A DNA stretch of 64,000 nt from Bacteroidota bacterium (GTDB taxonomy: Bacteria; Bacteroidota; Ignavibacteria; Kryptoniales; JAKASW01): assembly GCA_021845665.1 (NCBI GenBank), contig JAJZVO010000018.1:1-64000 (forward strand). Reading direction: 5' to 3'. Positions 32,574 through 41,575 of this stretch are shown here, piece after piece. Within the stretch, counting starts at the first letter, position 1; every line of letters starts with the position of its first letter. Made by a program: the position numbers and the translations under genes. The notes under the pieces are model-generated. The model searched no databases. It saw nothing but the letters and a program-made list of their open reading frames with translations, and had not been told where the DNA came from.

Positions 32574-34994
32574 CTATTTCTTCCGCGGCCGTCTGGCGGC
32601 GGGAGACCGCCGGGCCCGCTTCTTCGCCGCTTGTTTCGGCTTCGAAGCAGGAGGCGCAAGTTCATCCAGCTCTTCCTGGCTCAGTTCGCTGACCGGCTCG
32701 GGTATTTCTTCTGCTTCGGCCGGAGGGGGAGGTTCGTCCCTGGTGATGGACTTCTGTCCCGGATACTCGATGCGCTTGTGATATATTCCTGAAAGAACCG
32801 CGACGAAACTTTCTTTTATCCTGGTCAGGTCGACGAAAGTAAGGCTCGTTTCGTCCAATTGCCCCTCCTCGTACCTGCTTTTCACGATGGCATCGATCAT
32901 CGAGACGATGTTTCCCATCGACTTCTCTTCGAGCGATCTTGTCGCAGCTTCTACCGAATCGGCGAGCATGACGATGGCCGCTTCTTTCGAACGCGGCTTC
33001 GGCCCGTCGTACCTGTAGTCGTCTTCGCTAACGTCGCCGGTGGCGAAAGGTCGCTTGAGCGCTTTCCCATAGAAATAAGCCACGAGGGTTGTGCCATGAT
33101 GCATCGGTATGAAGTCCAGTATGCGCTGAGGGAGGTGATATTTCTTTCCGAGCTCGATGCCGTCGGAAACGTGAGACATCACCATCTGCACGCTTATGTC
33201 GGGAGGGAGCCAATCATGTTTCGACTTATTGGAATCCATGGTGTTTTCGATGAAATATTCGGGCTTCAGGGTCTTTCCAATGTCGTGATAATACGCTCCA
33301 ACGCGCGCCAGTATGGAGTTTGCGCCCACTGCCTCGGCTGCCTTCTCGGCGAGCGTCCCCACGATGATGGAATGATGGAACGTCCCCGGCGCTTTCTGTG
33401 ACAGCTCGCGAAGAGCGGGCTGGTTGAAATCCGAGAGCTCCAAGAGTGTCAGGTCGGTCGCGATGTTGAATACCCTCTCGAAGAAGATGAGCAGTCCGAA
33501 GGTTATTATCGGCGAAAGGACAGAATTGACGGCAATCAGGGAGAAGCTGGCCAGCATCGTCGAAACGTCCTCAGCACGTTGGAACGATATGGCGAGCGTC
33601 GCCAGAGCATATCCGAAGAAGATGAATACGAGACTTCTGAATATCTGAGTCCGGTTTTTTATGTCGCGCACGGTGTAAACCGCAAGCGCCCCGGCGCTGA
33701 GTGCGGTAAACGCGGCTCCGAAGTCGTTACCCTTCATCGCACCCACCATGAGTGCGATCGCCACGGTGGCCTGAAACGCCAGTCTCGAATCGAAAATGAC
33801 CGTGAGTATCATCGAGGCGACGGGAACAAGGATAAGGTATTGGACCGGGAGAGTCGTCTGAGCGGTGAAAGCGAAATGCATGAGCAGCCCCTCAAAAATG
33901 ATGAGGACTGCAATCAGCAGAAGCATCTTATTGTTGAAGAAGACCTTCTTCCTGAAGAGGAAGAGGTAGATGCAAAGTAGCCCGATTATAATGAGCATCA
34001 TCAGGAATTTTCCTCCAAACTGGAGGAGCATGCTTGCGGCACCGGTCCTCTCACGCAGGGCCTTCTCCAACGAATCAAGCTTTAGCTTTATTTCGTTTGT
34101 TATCTTGTCGTGTTTCCCGATAATGCGTTCGTTTTCCTTGACGAAGCCGACGGTCTTCGGGACCAATTCGACGGCTGCGTTGATTTCACGCTGTGTCTGG
34201 GACCTGTTGTATGTGAGGTTCGGAAGGACCTGTGAAGCTATGGCACTCGAGAGTATCTGCGCGCTCGCGGTGTCACCCTTGAGAACGCTGAGGGAAGCGG
34301 CATCCAGCTGTCTTCCAACATCGCGAATTGTCAGGACCTGCTCAAGCGGGACCGGCGTCTCGGAATTTCCCTGCCTCACAACAATCACCGCCGATCCCAC
34401 CTGGTCGCGCGGCCTGTCTATGACCCCCGTCTGGTAATCGCTCGCGAGTATCGGCGTGATAGTATAGGAAAGCGAGCCGATCCTCCGAAGAAGCATCGGA
34501 TTCCTGTAAATGTTGACGAGGAGTTGGTGCCACTCGGAAGTCGAGAATCTGTACGGAAGGTTCTTCATTATATTCGTAAGAGCCGAAGAGTCTCTCTGGA
34601 ATATGCGACTATTTCGTTCGCGTTCCATCCTGAGCTGCAGTTCAAGCGCCGTCCTGATCTGAGACATAAACGCCGCAGTGGAATCAAGCCGGTACCTTTC
34701 GATCTCGACCCGGTCGAACACGGGCTTCACGTTTTCAACCGCTTGCTTGACCTCTCTCTTGTATTCGGCGGGGTCTTTGTAGATGGGGAAGGAGAACGGT
34801 GCTATGACGTCCTCGTGGGTCCAAATCGTACCGACGTCGTAATGAATCTTGAGCTGATTCTGCGATGGAGCAAGGAGTGTTATTGCCAGGACGAGTCCGG
34901 CAAGAAGAAGTATCTTAATCGTCATGCTTTTTTCGAAGTCAATCCCTTTTAGTCTCCGAAACGCATGCCTGAGCCGAGCGAGTATATCTTTCAT
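32574..34994 (-). CDS. pgpH: 7TM-HD family cyclic-di-AMP phosphodiesterase (PgpH-like)
   Basis: An 806-residue protein with one N-terminal helix (about 25-45), a long extracytoplasmic 7TMR-HDED domain (about 50-320), seven helices (about 325-505) and a cytoplasmic HD domain with the catalytic pair His570-Asp571 in YYHDIGKTLKPEYF. PgpH-type enzymes degrade cyclic-di-AMP, linking it to osmotic and cell-wall control. The C-terminus has a Pro/Glu-rich stretch and a strongly basic tail (KKRARRSPAARRPRKK), unusual and perhaps nucleic-acid or membrane-binding. It lies 5 bases after the HAD gene and starts a pgpH-xerD-protease run. Confidence 0.93.
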   Translation of the reverse strand: MKDILARLRHAFRRLKGIDFEKSMTIKILLLAGLVLAITLLAPSQNQLKIHYDVGTIWTHEDVIAPFSFPIYKDPAEYKREVKQAVENVKPVFDRVEIERYRLDSTAAFMSQIRTALELQLRMERERNSRIFQRDSSALTNIMKNLPYRFSTSEWHQLLVNIYRNPMLLRRIGSLSYTITPILASDYQTGVIDRPRDQVGSAVIVVRQGNSETPVPLEQVLTIRDVGRQLDAASLSVLKGDTASAQILSSAIASQVLPNLTYNRSQTQREINAAVELVPKTVGFVKENERIIGKHDKITNEIKLKLDSLEKALRERTGAASMLLQFGGKFLMMLIIIGLLCIYLFLFRKKVFFNNKMLLLIAVLIIFEGLLMHFAFTAQTTLPVQYLILVPVASMILTVIFDSRLAFQATVAIALMVGAMKGNDFGAAFTALSAGALAVYTVRDIKNRTQIFRSLVFIFFGYALATLAISFQRAEDVSTMLASFSLIAVNSVLSPIITFGLLIFFERVFNIATDLTLLELSDFNQPALRELSQKAPGTFHHSIIVGTLAEKAAEAVGANSILARVGAYYHDIGKTLKPEYFIENTMDSNKSKHDWLPPDISVQMVMSHVSDGIELGKKYHLPQRILDFIPMHHGTTLVAYFYGKALKRPFATGDVSEDDYRYDGPKPRSKEAAIVMLADSVEAATRSLEEKSMGNIVSMIDAIVKSRYEEGQLDETSLTFVDLTRIKESFVAVLSGIYHKRIEYPGQKSITRDEPPPPAEAEEIPEPVSELSQEELDELAPPASKPKQAAKKRARRSPAARRPRKK

Positions 34995-34999
34995 TCTTA

Positions 35000-35869
35000 T
35001 CAGTACCGGTTGTTTTTTCTGGTTTCGTACAAGAGTTCGAAAAACTCCGCCGCCCCGTCGCCGTCGTTTGTCGATTCCGTAATCAGGTCTGCCCGTTCTT
35101 TCAGCTCAGGAACCGCGTTCTTCATCGCTATCCCTGTGCCTGCGTGCTTGAAAGCCTCGATGTCGTTCCTGAAATCACCCAGGACGGCCACTTCCTGCCT
35201 GCCAATCCCAAAGTATCTTTCCAGGTGTGCCAGGCCTGTGGCCTTTGAGCAATTCTTGTTTCGGAACTCGAGATACCACCGACCGTTGTGGGCAGTACTG
35301 CGGTATGAGCTGGTTTCAACTTTTGAGAAAAGGCCTGACGCAACTCTTCTAATCGCCTTTAAAGCCTCACGATGCTCTCCCCCTGCGATTATTCTGACTG
35401 TCTTGTTAACGTAGGGTGAGAGATCCTCGACGACCTCGCTCTCCAAATCGAGGCTTTCGATGTAACCTGGAAGTGTGGCCGCGGATTCAAGCTTGACAAG
35501 TCTGTCGTCTACGAGGAGTGCTATACTCGTCAGTCTTTTCTCAGCTTCTTCGAGAGCACTCCTTACTGTCGAAGGCTTAATAAAGCTTGCGAAAATATTT
35601 CCCTCCGTATGAGGAAGGCGTACGAGGGCTCCATCAAGAGAGATTATTGGCGAAGTGAGTCCAAGTCCGTCGGCAATTCGTTCGGCCGACGAATGCGCTC
35701 TGCCGGTCATTATGGCCAGGTTAATATCGAGTTCAGCGAGTTTCCGAACCTCTCTTCTCGTTGTTTCAGAGATTTTTCCCTCGTCGTCGAGTAACGTCCC
35801 GTCCAAATCAGTGACGACAAGTCTAATATGTCTGAGTTTTCCGGTTAAGTTGCGAGAAAGAGTGTACAT
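35000..35869 (-). CDS. HAD-superfamily hydrolase, Cof type
   Basis: A 289-residue Cof-type sugar-phosphatase-like protein. The nucleophile motif is DLDGTLLDDEG (Asp21 and Asp23), motif II sits in LAIMTGRAHSS, and motif III/IV is VAVLGDFRNDIEAFKHAGTG with the metal-binding aspartates. The canonical GD(G/S)xND is here GDFRND, a small change at the third position. Family members dephosphorylate hexose phosphates, flavin or cofactor precursors; the substrate cannot be told. It is transcribed towards pgpH with 5 bases between them. Confidence 0.9.
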   Translation of the reverse strand: MYTLSRNLTGKLRHIRLVVTDLDGTLLDDEGKISETTRREVRKLAELDINLAIMTGRAHSSAERIADGLGLTSPIISLDGALVRLPHTEGNIFASFIKPSTVRSALEEAEKRLTSIALLVDDRLVKLESAATLPGYIESLDLESEVVEDLSPYVNKTVRIIAGGEHREALKAIRRVASGLFSKVETSSYRSTAHNGRWYLEFRNKNCSKATGLAHLERYFGIGRQEVAVLGDFRNDIEAFKHAGTGIAMKNAVPELKERADLITESTNDGDGAAEFFELLYETRKNNRY

Positions 35870-35947
35870 TGAAGTTTCGTTTGTAGTTTAATGATTACGC
35901 AAATCATAATAAAATTACAAGTCGAACCTCATGTCCGCCAGATTGGA

Positions 35948-35976
35948 TTGCATTTCGGTGCTATAAATGATAAATT
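35948..35976 (+). promoter_or_regulatory. Candidate promoter of pfkA
   Basis: TTGCAT (35948-35953) and TAAATT (35971-35976) are 17 bases apart, placing a transcript start a little before the AAAGGAG of pfkA. Confidence 0.4.
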
Positions 35977-35998
35977 TATGCGTTTTTTAAAGGAGAAC

Positions 35999-36970
35999 AT
36001 GAGTAAAATTAAGAAAATTGGTGTTTATACGAGCGGCGGGGATGCGCCGGGTATGAACGCAGCATTAAGAGCAATCGTAAGAACGGCAGCGTATCGGGGC
36101 ATAGATATCGTCGGGATTCAGCATGGTTACAACGGCATGATAAAGGGGGACTTTGTACCACTTGGTCCCCGTTCCGTCTCGAACATCATCCAGCGTGGGG
36201 GCACGCTTCTGAAGACTGCGCGCTCTCAGGAATTCATGACGCGAGAGGGGAGAGCGAAAGCAGCTGCGAACCTGAAATCTCAAGGGATCGAAGGTCTTGT
36301 GGCAATCGGAGGCAACGGCACGTTCCAGGGTGCGACTCTCCTTCACGATGAGCACATGATTCCCACCGTCGGAGTTCCGGGAACGATCGATAACGACTTG
36401 TACGGGACGGACTTCACCGTCGGGTACGATACAGCCATAAACACGGCTGTTGAAGCAATCGACAAGATTCGTGATACTGCAGACGCCCATGACAGGGTGT
36501 TTTATGTGGAAGTCATGGGACGCGATGCCGGTTTCATAGCTCTCGACGTAGGCATAGCGGGAGGAGCGGAATACATCGCGATCCCAGAGATCGAGGAGAA
36601 CTTTGAGGCGATCAGGCAGAAGCTAACGTCAGGGGGGCGCCAGAGAAGCAGCATTGTCGTTATCGCAGAAGGATGTTTCAAAGGTGGCGCGGTAGATCTT
36701 GCCAGGAGGATGAGCGAGTTTGTCCACCTGCACTACCGGGTGACAGTTCTCGGCCACATTCAGCGCGGCGGGAGCCCGACGGCCCGCGATCGCGTACTTG
36801 CGGCCAAACTTGGATCGGCCGCCGTCGAAGCGCTGCTGCACGCCGAAACAAACGTGATGGCGGGCGAAATAAACGGCAATGTCGTTCTCACACCGATGCG
36901 TGACACTTGGGAAAAGAAGAAAGCCGTGGACAATAGCCTCGTTGAATTATCCCAGGTGCTTTCAATCTGA
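35999..36970 (+). CDS. pfkA: 6-phosphofructokinase
   Basis: A 323-residue phosphofructokinase that phosphorylates fructose 6-phosphate in glycolysis. SGGDAPGMN at residues 12-20 binds phosphate, PGTIDND (127-133) holds the catalytic aspartate, and VEVMGRDAGFIAL lies in the sugar site. The start is ATG 35999 after AAAGGAG. The nucleotide loop reads GGNGTFQGA with Asn106, where the well-studied ATP enzymes have GGDGS and pyrophosphate enzymes have GGDDT; the glycine after it argues for ATP. It is followed within 58 bases by a TRAP transporter set, likely in one transcript. Confidence 0.92.
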   Translation: MSKIKKIGVYTSGGDAPGMNAALRAIVRTAAYRGIDIVGIQHGYNGMIKGDFVPLGPRSVSNIIQRGGTLLKTARSQEFMTREGRAKAAANLKSQGIEGLVAIGGNGTFQGATLLHDEHMIPTVGVPGTIDNDLYGTDFTVGYDTAINTAVEAIDKIRDTADAHDRVFYVEVMGRDAGFIALDVGIAGGAEYIAIPEIEENFEAIRQKLTSGGRQRSSIVVIAEGCFKGGAVDLARRMSEFVHLHYRVTVLGHIQRGGSPTARDRVLAAKLGSAAVEALLHAETNVMAGEINGNVVLTPMRDTWEKKKAVDNSLVELSQVLSI

Positions 36971-37028
36971 CGGAGGCGCGTCGGTTGTCCTCATCCCGCC
37001 GACGGTAAAAGACCGGAGAAACATTTTG

Positions 37029-37910
37029 ATGACAAGTCCGAAAACAATTCTCGTTGCTACGACCCTTGCCGTTGCAACGTCGTTCTTTGTCCAGGGATGC
37101 AGCTTGACTCAGCTTACAATAGGAGCGACGAGCGGGATCATCAACGGAGGCTTCAAGGCAATTAATCGCGAGACGGACCTGGAGTTGGCATCGCAAGCGA
37201 TCCCTGCCGATCTAAAACTGCTGGACGGTCTCATCATCGAGGCGCCTAACAACGAGAAGCTCCTTCTCCTCGGGGCGCAGGGATACACAAGTTATGCACT
37301 CGGCTTCGTTCAGGATTCGTCAATACCACGCGCGAACCTTTTCTATCTGCGCGCGCGTGATTACGGGCTGAGGATTCTGTTCAGGAACGGAAATTTCAAA
37401 AAACATTTCCATGGGGACGTTGCGGACTTCGACAAGGCTTTGAACGAGTTCGGCAAGAGCGACGTTCCGGCCATCTTCTGGACAGCCAATGCGTGGGGGA
37501 ACTATGTCAATCTCAACCGTGATAACGTCAATGCCCTGTCGGACCTGCCGAAAGTGGAGGCCATGATGAAGTTTGTCCTGAAGTACGATCCGTCCTATTT
37601 CTACGGCGGGGCACACCTGTTCTTCGGGACTATACTGGGAAGTCTCCCTGCGATGTTCGGAGGGGATACGACGGCATCAAGGTTGAATTTCGAGAAGGCA
37701 ATTAAATACTCTGACGGCAAATTTCTTATGACTTACTATTATTATGCCAAGTCGTATGCCGTAATGACTCAGAACAAGGAGCTGTTCGTCTCGCTCCTCA
37801 AGAAAGTGATAGACGCGCCGGGAAATTTGCTCCCGGATGAGAATCTCGCTGATGAAATCGCCAAAGAGAAGGCGAAAGAGTTGTTGAAACACGAAAGTGA
37901 TTATTTCTGA
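37029..37910 (+). CDS. TRAP transporter TatT-component family lipoprotein
   Basis: A 293-residue protein with a lipoprotein signal (FVQGC, Cys24). Its helical-repeat body follows the TatT (TRAP-associated transport protein T) pattern: DLELASQAIPADLKLLDGLI, AQGYTSYALGF, FYLRARDYGLRIL, and IFWTANAWGNYVN. TatT forms trimeric solenoids thought to pass ligands to the TRAP binding protein in the periplasm. The start at ATG 37029 is backed by GGAGAAA. It leads directly into dctP (stop-to-start distance 10 bases). The open frame back to 36879 overlaps pfkA and is not used. Confidence 0.9.
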   Translation: MTSPKTILVATTLAVATSFFVQGCSLTQLTIGATSGIINGGFKAINRETDLELASQAIPADLKLLDGLIIEAPNNEKLLLLGAQGYTSYALGFVQDSSIPRANLFYLRARDYGLRILFRNGNFKKHFHGDVADFDKALNEFGKSDVPAIFWTANAWGNYVNLNRDNVNALSDLPKVEAMMKFVLKYDPSYFYGGAHLFFGTILGSLPAMFGGDTTASRLNFEKAIKYSDGKFLMTYYYYAKSYAVMTQNKELFVSLLKKVIDAPGNLLPDENLADEIAKEKAKELLKHESDYF

Positions 37911-37920
37911 AAGGTTGAAA

Positions 37921-38940
37921 ATGTCAAAGTTTGCAAAGAGTTTTTATGTGATGTTGTCGGTGTTGCTGCTTTCGAGTATTTCTGTCTACGCGCAGCAATA
38001 TACGATTAAGTTTGCGACTGTTGCCCCGCTCGGGAGCACGTGGATGAATGTCATGGAACAGTACAACGCGGCTGTCATGAAAGAAAGCGGTGGAAGGCTC
38101 GGCTTCAAATTTTACGCTGGCGGCATCGCTGGCGATGAAAAAGATGTCCTGAGAAAGATCAGGATCGGCCAGTACCAGGCAGGTGGTTTCACCGGCGTGG
38201 GGATGGGTGAGATCGCTCCTGAAGAGAGAATCTTGGATACACCTTTTCTGTTTCGCGATACTTCCGAGATCAACTATGTCTATAAAAAGTTTACGCCGCA
38301 GTTCAGCGAAGCGTTCGAGCGCGGCGGTTTTGTTTTCCTCGGCTGGGCGGAAGTCGGCTTCGTCTACGTCTTCACTCAGAAACCGATCTATACCGTGGAA
38401 GACATGAACGACGTGAAAGCGTGGATGTGGGAAGGAGACCCGATCGCCCAGGTATCATTCAAGGTCCTGCATCTCGCCCCGATCCCGCTCTCGGTAACCG
38501 ATGTCAACCAGGCTCTTCAGACAGGGATGGTAAACTGCGTTTATTCATCCCCGCTGGCAATGATCGCGCTTCAGTGGTTCACGCAGGTGAAGTATATGCT
38601 CGATGTTCCTCTCGCAAACGCAAGTGGCGCTGTGCTCATATCGAAGAGGTATTTCGATACGCTCCCGCCCGACCTTCAGCAGATCCTGGTGAAGAATGGC
38701 CAGATATACCTGAAGGAACTTACAGAGATGAGCCGGGTTGAGAATAACAAAGCGATCAAGACGCTTCAGTCCAAGGGGATAATCCTGACCAGTCCGAAAT
38801 CCAAGGAAGCACTTGCCAGGTACTACAAGACCGGGGAAGAAGCGCGACAGATGCTCGTCGGCAAACTGTATTCTCAGAATTTACTCGATGAGGTTCAGTC
38901 GGCCCTGGCACAGTATCGCAAGGAGCATCCAGGGAAGTGA
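37921..38940 (+). CDS. dctP: TRAP transporter substrate-binding protein (DctP family)
   Basis: A 339-residue periplasmic protein with a signal peptide (cleavage near VYAQ, residue 25). Family motifs include TIKFATVAPLGSTWMN at the mature N-terminus, the substrate-arginine region about DEKDVLRKIRIGQYQAGGF, and VKAWMWEGDPIAQVSFKVL. It captures a substrate (usually an organic acid) for sodium-driven uptake through DctQ and DctM; the ligand cannot be predicted. Family members are usually near 330 residues. Its stop overlaps the dctQ start. Confidence 0.93.
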   Translation: MSKFAKSFYVMLSVLLLSSISVYAQQYTIKFATVAPLGSTWMNVMEQYNAAVMKESGGRLGFKFYAGGIAGDEKDVLRKIRIGQYQAGGFTGVGMGEIAPEERILDTPFLFRDTSEINYVYKKFTPQFSEAFERGGFVFLGWAEVGFVYVFTQKPIYTVEDMNDVKAWMWEGDPIAQVSFKVLHLAPIPLSVTDVNQALQTGMVNCVYSSPLAMIALQWFTQVKYMLDVPLANASGAVLISKRYFDTLPPDLQQILVKNGQIYLKELTEMSRVENNKAIKTLQSKGIILTSPKSKEALARYYKTGEEARQMLVGKLYSQNLLDEVQSALAQYRKEHPGK

Positions 38941-39449
38941 ATACTATTCGAAAGATCGAAAACGCACTTGGTATTCTTGAGAATGCACTTCTCGTTCTGT
39001 TCCTGACCGTTACAGTCGTACTGGCGTTTCTTCAGGTTATCCTGAGAGAATTCTGGTCGACGGGTATGGTGTGGGCCGATGTATTTCTTAGACACCTTGT
39101 GTTGTGGATCGGGTTCTTCGGTGCCGCGCTTGCGGCGAAGGAATCGCGACATTTTTCGATCAACATCATAACGAAGAGACTTCCGCCCATTGCCCAGCGC
39201 ATAGTGCAGGCCTTCCTGCACGCGATTTCGGCGGTAGTCTGCTACTTTCTCTTCCATGCCGGGATGTCCTTTCTCAGGGATGAGATAAAATACGACACGG
39301 AGCCGCTCTTCACTCTTATGGGGAAGAACGTGATGCCGTATTACCTCGAAGTCATTATTCCTATCGGCTTCGCTTTGATCGGGCTGCATTTCCTGTTCAG
39401 AGCGATAGAGACCGCGGTGTCGGGCCCGCAATCTGCAGAGGTAATTTGA
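38937..39449 (+). CDS. dctQ: TRAP transporter small permease (DctQ family)
   Basis: A 170-residue inner-membrane protein with four hydrophobic helices. The DctQ pattern is VLAFLQVILREFWSTGMVWA, then VFLRHLVLWIGFFGAALAAK with ESRHFSINII after it. The start is GTG at 38937, overlapping the dctP TGA (GTGA), so the two are translationally coupled. It forms the membrane complex with DctM. Confidence 0.9.
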   Translation: MNTIRKIENALGILENALLVLFLTVTVVLAFLQVILREFWSTGMVWADVFLRHLVLWIGFFGAALAAKESRHFSINIITKRLPPIAQRIVQAFLHAISAVVCYFLFHAGMSFLRDEIKYDTEPLFTLMGKNVMPYYLEVIIPIGFALIGLHFLFRAIETAVSGPQSAEVI

Positions 39450-39526
39450 CGTTGTCAATTTCCCGGGAACCGAATTCACCGATCTTCTTAATACCGTCTT
39501 TATCAGGACTGGGGGGTATAAGTTAA

Positions 39527-40804
39527 ATGTTATACGTCGTCATCGGGATCGCCGTACTTTTGCTCGTACTTCTCGGCGAGCCGGTGTTTATTCTCATCGG
39601 AGCAGGTGGCCTTCTTTTATTCAATTCCATCGGAGTAAGCACGTCGGCAGTCATAGTGGAACTATATCGTCTCGCAAGCCTGCCGGCGCTCATCGCTATT
39701 CCTCTTTTTACTTTTGCCGGTTACCTGCTTGCCGAGAGTGAAGCTCCGAAGCGACTGGTACGCCTGGCGCAGGCGTTCTTCGGCTGGATGCCGGGAGGAT
39801 TGGCGATCGTATCTTTAATTTCCACCGCGATATTCACCGCGTTTACGGGCGCTTCCGGCGTCACAATAGTCGCGCTCGGCGGCCTCCTTTATCCTATACT
39901 TGTCAAGGAGTCTTACCCCGACAGGTTCGCCACGGGACTCATGACGACCTCCGGTAGCCTCGGTCTTCTTTTCCCGCCGAGCCTGCCTATCATTCTTTAC
40001 GGCATCGTTGCCGGGATTAGCGTCGACAAGCTTTTCGCCGCGGGCGTTCTCCCCGGAATACTCCTGATCGTCATGCTTTCGGTTTACAGCATTTACACCG
40101 GCGTCAGGTCCGGAGTGAAACGGCAGGCGTTCTCGTTGAGAGAAGCGCTGAGGGCTCTTAAAGGCGCAATCTGGGAGCTCCCGCTTCCGTTCATCATTAT
40201 CGGCGGAATTTACGGAGGCTTCTTCACGGCTTCGGAAGCCAGCGCCATCATGGCATTCTATGTCCTTGTCGTCGAAGTCTTCCTACTTCGCGATGTAAAA
40301 TTCTTCAAGGACCTACCGAGGATCACTAAGAAGAGCATGATGCTTGTGGGCGCGATATTCGTTGTCCTCGGCACCGCGCTCGGTCTGACGAACTACCTGA
40401 TTGATCAGCAAATCCCGATGGTGATGTTCCAGTTCATTCATCGATTCGTATCGAGCCAGTTAGTCTTCCTGATACTCTTGAATTTGTTCCTCCTTGTCAT
40501 AAACATGGTCGAGATATTCTCCGCCATCATAATAGTTGTCCCCCTTATCGTTCCCATCGCCATGCAGTACGGAATAAATCCAGTGCATCTCGGCGTTATT
40601 TTCCTTCTCAACCTGGAAATCGGCTATATGCTCCCGCCGCTTGGGTTGAACTTATTCATATCGAGTTTGCGTTTTGAGAAAGACATAGTGAAGATTTACC
40701 GGGCAGTACTGCCGTTCCTGGCGATCGCGCTCATCGCTCTTTTGATTGTCACCTATTTACCCGACCTGAGCTTGTATCTGACGAGGGTCCTCAGGGTACA
40801 ATAG
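39527..40804 (+). CDS. dctM: TRAP transporter large permease (DctM family)
   Basis: A 425-residue integral membrane protein with about twelve helices. Visible features are LPALIAIPLFTFAGYLLAES, FTGASGVTIVALGGLLYPIL, and SGSLGLLFPPSLPIILYG, the sodium/substrate-binding loops of the DctM family. Near the end LLNLEIGYMLPPLGLNLFIS is also typical. It lies 77 bases after dctQ and ends the pfkA-tatT-dctPQM run. Uptake is driven by a sodium gradient in characterised systems. Confidence 0.94.
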   Translation: MLYVVIGIAVLLLVLLGEPVFILIGAGGLLLFNSIGVSTSAVIVELYRLASLPALIAIPLFTFAGYLLAESEAPKRLVRLAQAFFGWMPGGLAIVSLISTAIFTAFTGASGVTIVALGGLLYPILVKESYPDRFATGLMTTSGSLGLLFPPSLPIILYGIVAGISVDKLFAAGVLPGILLIVMLSVYSIYTGVRSGVKRQAFSLREALRALKGAIWELPLPFIIIGGIYGGFFTASEASAIMAFYVLVVEVFLLRDVKFFKDLPRITKKSMMLVGAIFVVLGTALGLTNYLIDQQIPMVMFQFIHRFVSSQLVFLILLNLFLLVINMVEIFSAIIIVVPLIVPIAMQYGINPVHLGVIFLLNLEIGYMLPPLGLNLFISSLRFEKDIVKIYRAVLPFLAIALIALLIVTYLPDLSLYLTRVLRVQ

Positions 40805-40960
40805 GGGCGACTTTTCGTCGGACATGGGAGTACCATCGGCGCGCCGAATTGCCGCGAATAGTTAAGAGAAAGAAGGCCGGATAATGAACACAATCGGAAA
40901 TAGATGTGAATCGGTTTCGATCGACCGTCGACTTTCGTTAACATTGTATTTCACATAAGA

Positions 40961-41575
40961 ATGAATACCCACCTTTTAGTCGCTTCACTTTACGATGCTT
41001 TGATGGTGCCAGCCGATAAGCTCGGTTTCGAACAGGTTCGGCGAATGGTCGTCAGGAACGCAAAAGGAAAGGTGCTGGAGATTGGTGCGGGTACGGGCTT
41101 GAACTTCAAGCACTTCGACGGGACAGATTGCGTTTTCGCGACCGAACCCGATCCGTACATGCTAAGCCATGCTGTCGCCAGGCTCCGTGATTGTTCCGCG
41201 CTCACAAGGGCAAAGGCTGAAGAACTACCATTTCCCGACGATTCATTCGATACTGTTGTATCCACGCTGACATTTTGCACTATCGGCGATCCGTTGAAAG
41301 CCGCGGAGGAGATAAGGAGAGTGCTCAAACCAGACGGATGCTTCTACTTTGCCGAACATCCTGTTGCCGAAAATCCCATGCTCGCGAGGGCGGAAAAGAT
41401 TGCTACTCCGATTTGGAAGCAGCTCGCCGGCGGGTGTCACCTCGACAGGGATATCCTCTCATACTTCAAGTCGGCTGGACTTATTGTCTCGGATATCATA
41501 AGGCTCGATTCGTTCTTCGTCGCGGGAAAGGCTGCGAAGTCCGAAGCATGCGCTAAGCCGGGGCTGGCAGCATGA
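40961..41575 (+). CDS. Class I SAM-dependent methyltransferase
   Basis: A 204-residue methyltransferase of the Methyltransf_11/UbiE-like group. Motif I is VLEIGAGTGLNFKHF (residues about 38-52), an acidic residue follows in FATEPDPYML, and LPFPDDSFDTVVSTLTFCTI with RVLKPDGCFYFAEH marks motifs II and III. Its N-terminal MNTHLLVASLYDALMVPADK resembles METTL7-like lipid or thiol methyltransferases; the substrate is unknown. Its stop overlaps the start of the next gene (ATGA), pointing to joint expression. Confidence 0.88.
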   Translation: MNTHLLVASLYDALMVPADKLGFEQVRRMVVRNAKGKVLEIGAGTGLNFKHFDGTDCVFATEPDPYMLSHAVARLRDCSALTRAKAEELPFPDDSFDTVVSTLTFCTIGDPLKAAEEIRRVLKPDGCFYFAEHPVAENPMLARAEKIATPIWKQLAGGCHLDRDILSYFKSAGLIVSDIIRLDSFFVAGKAAKSEACAKPGLAA

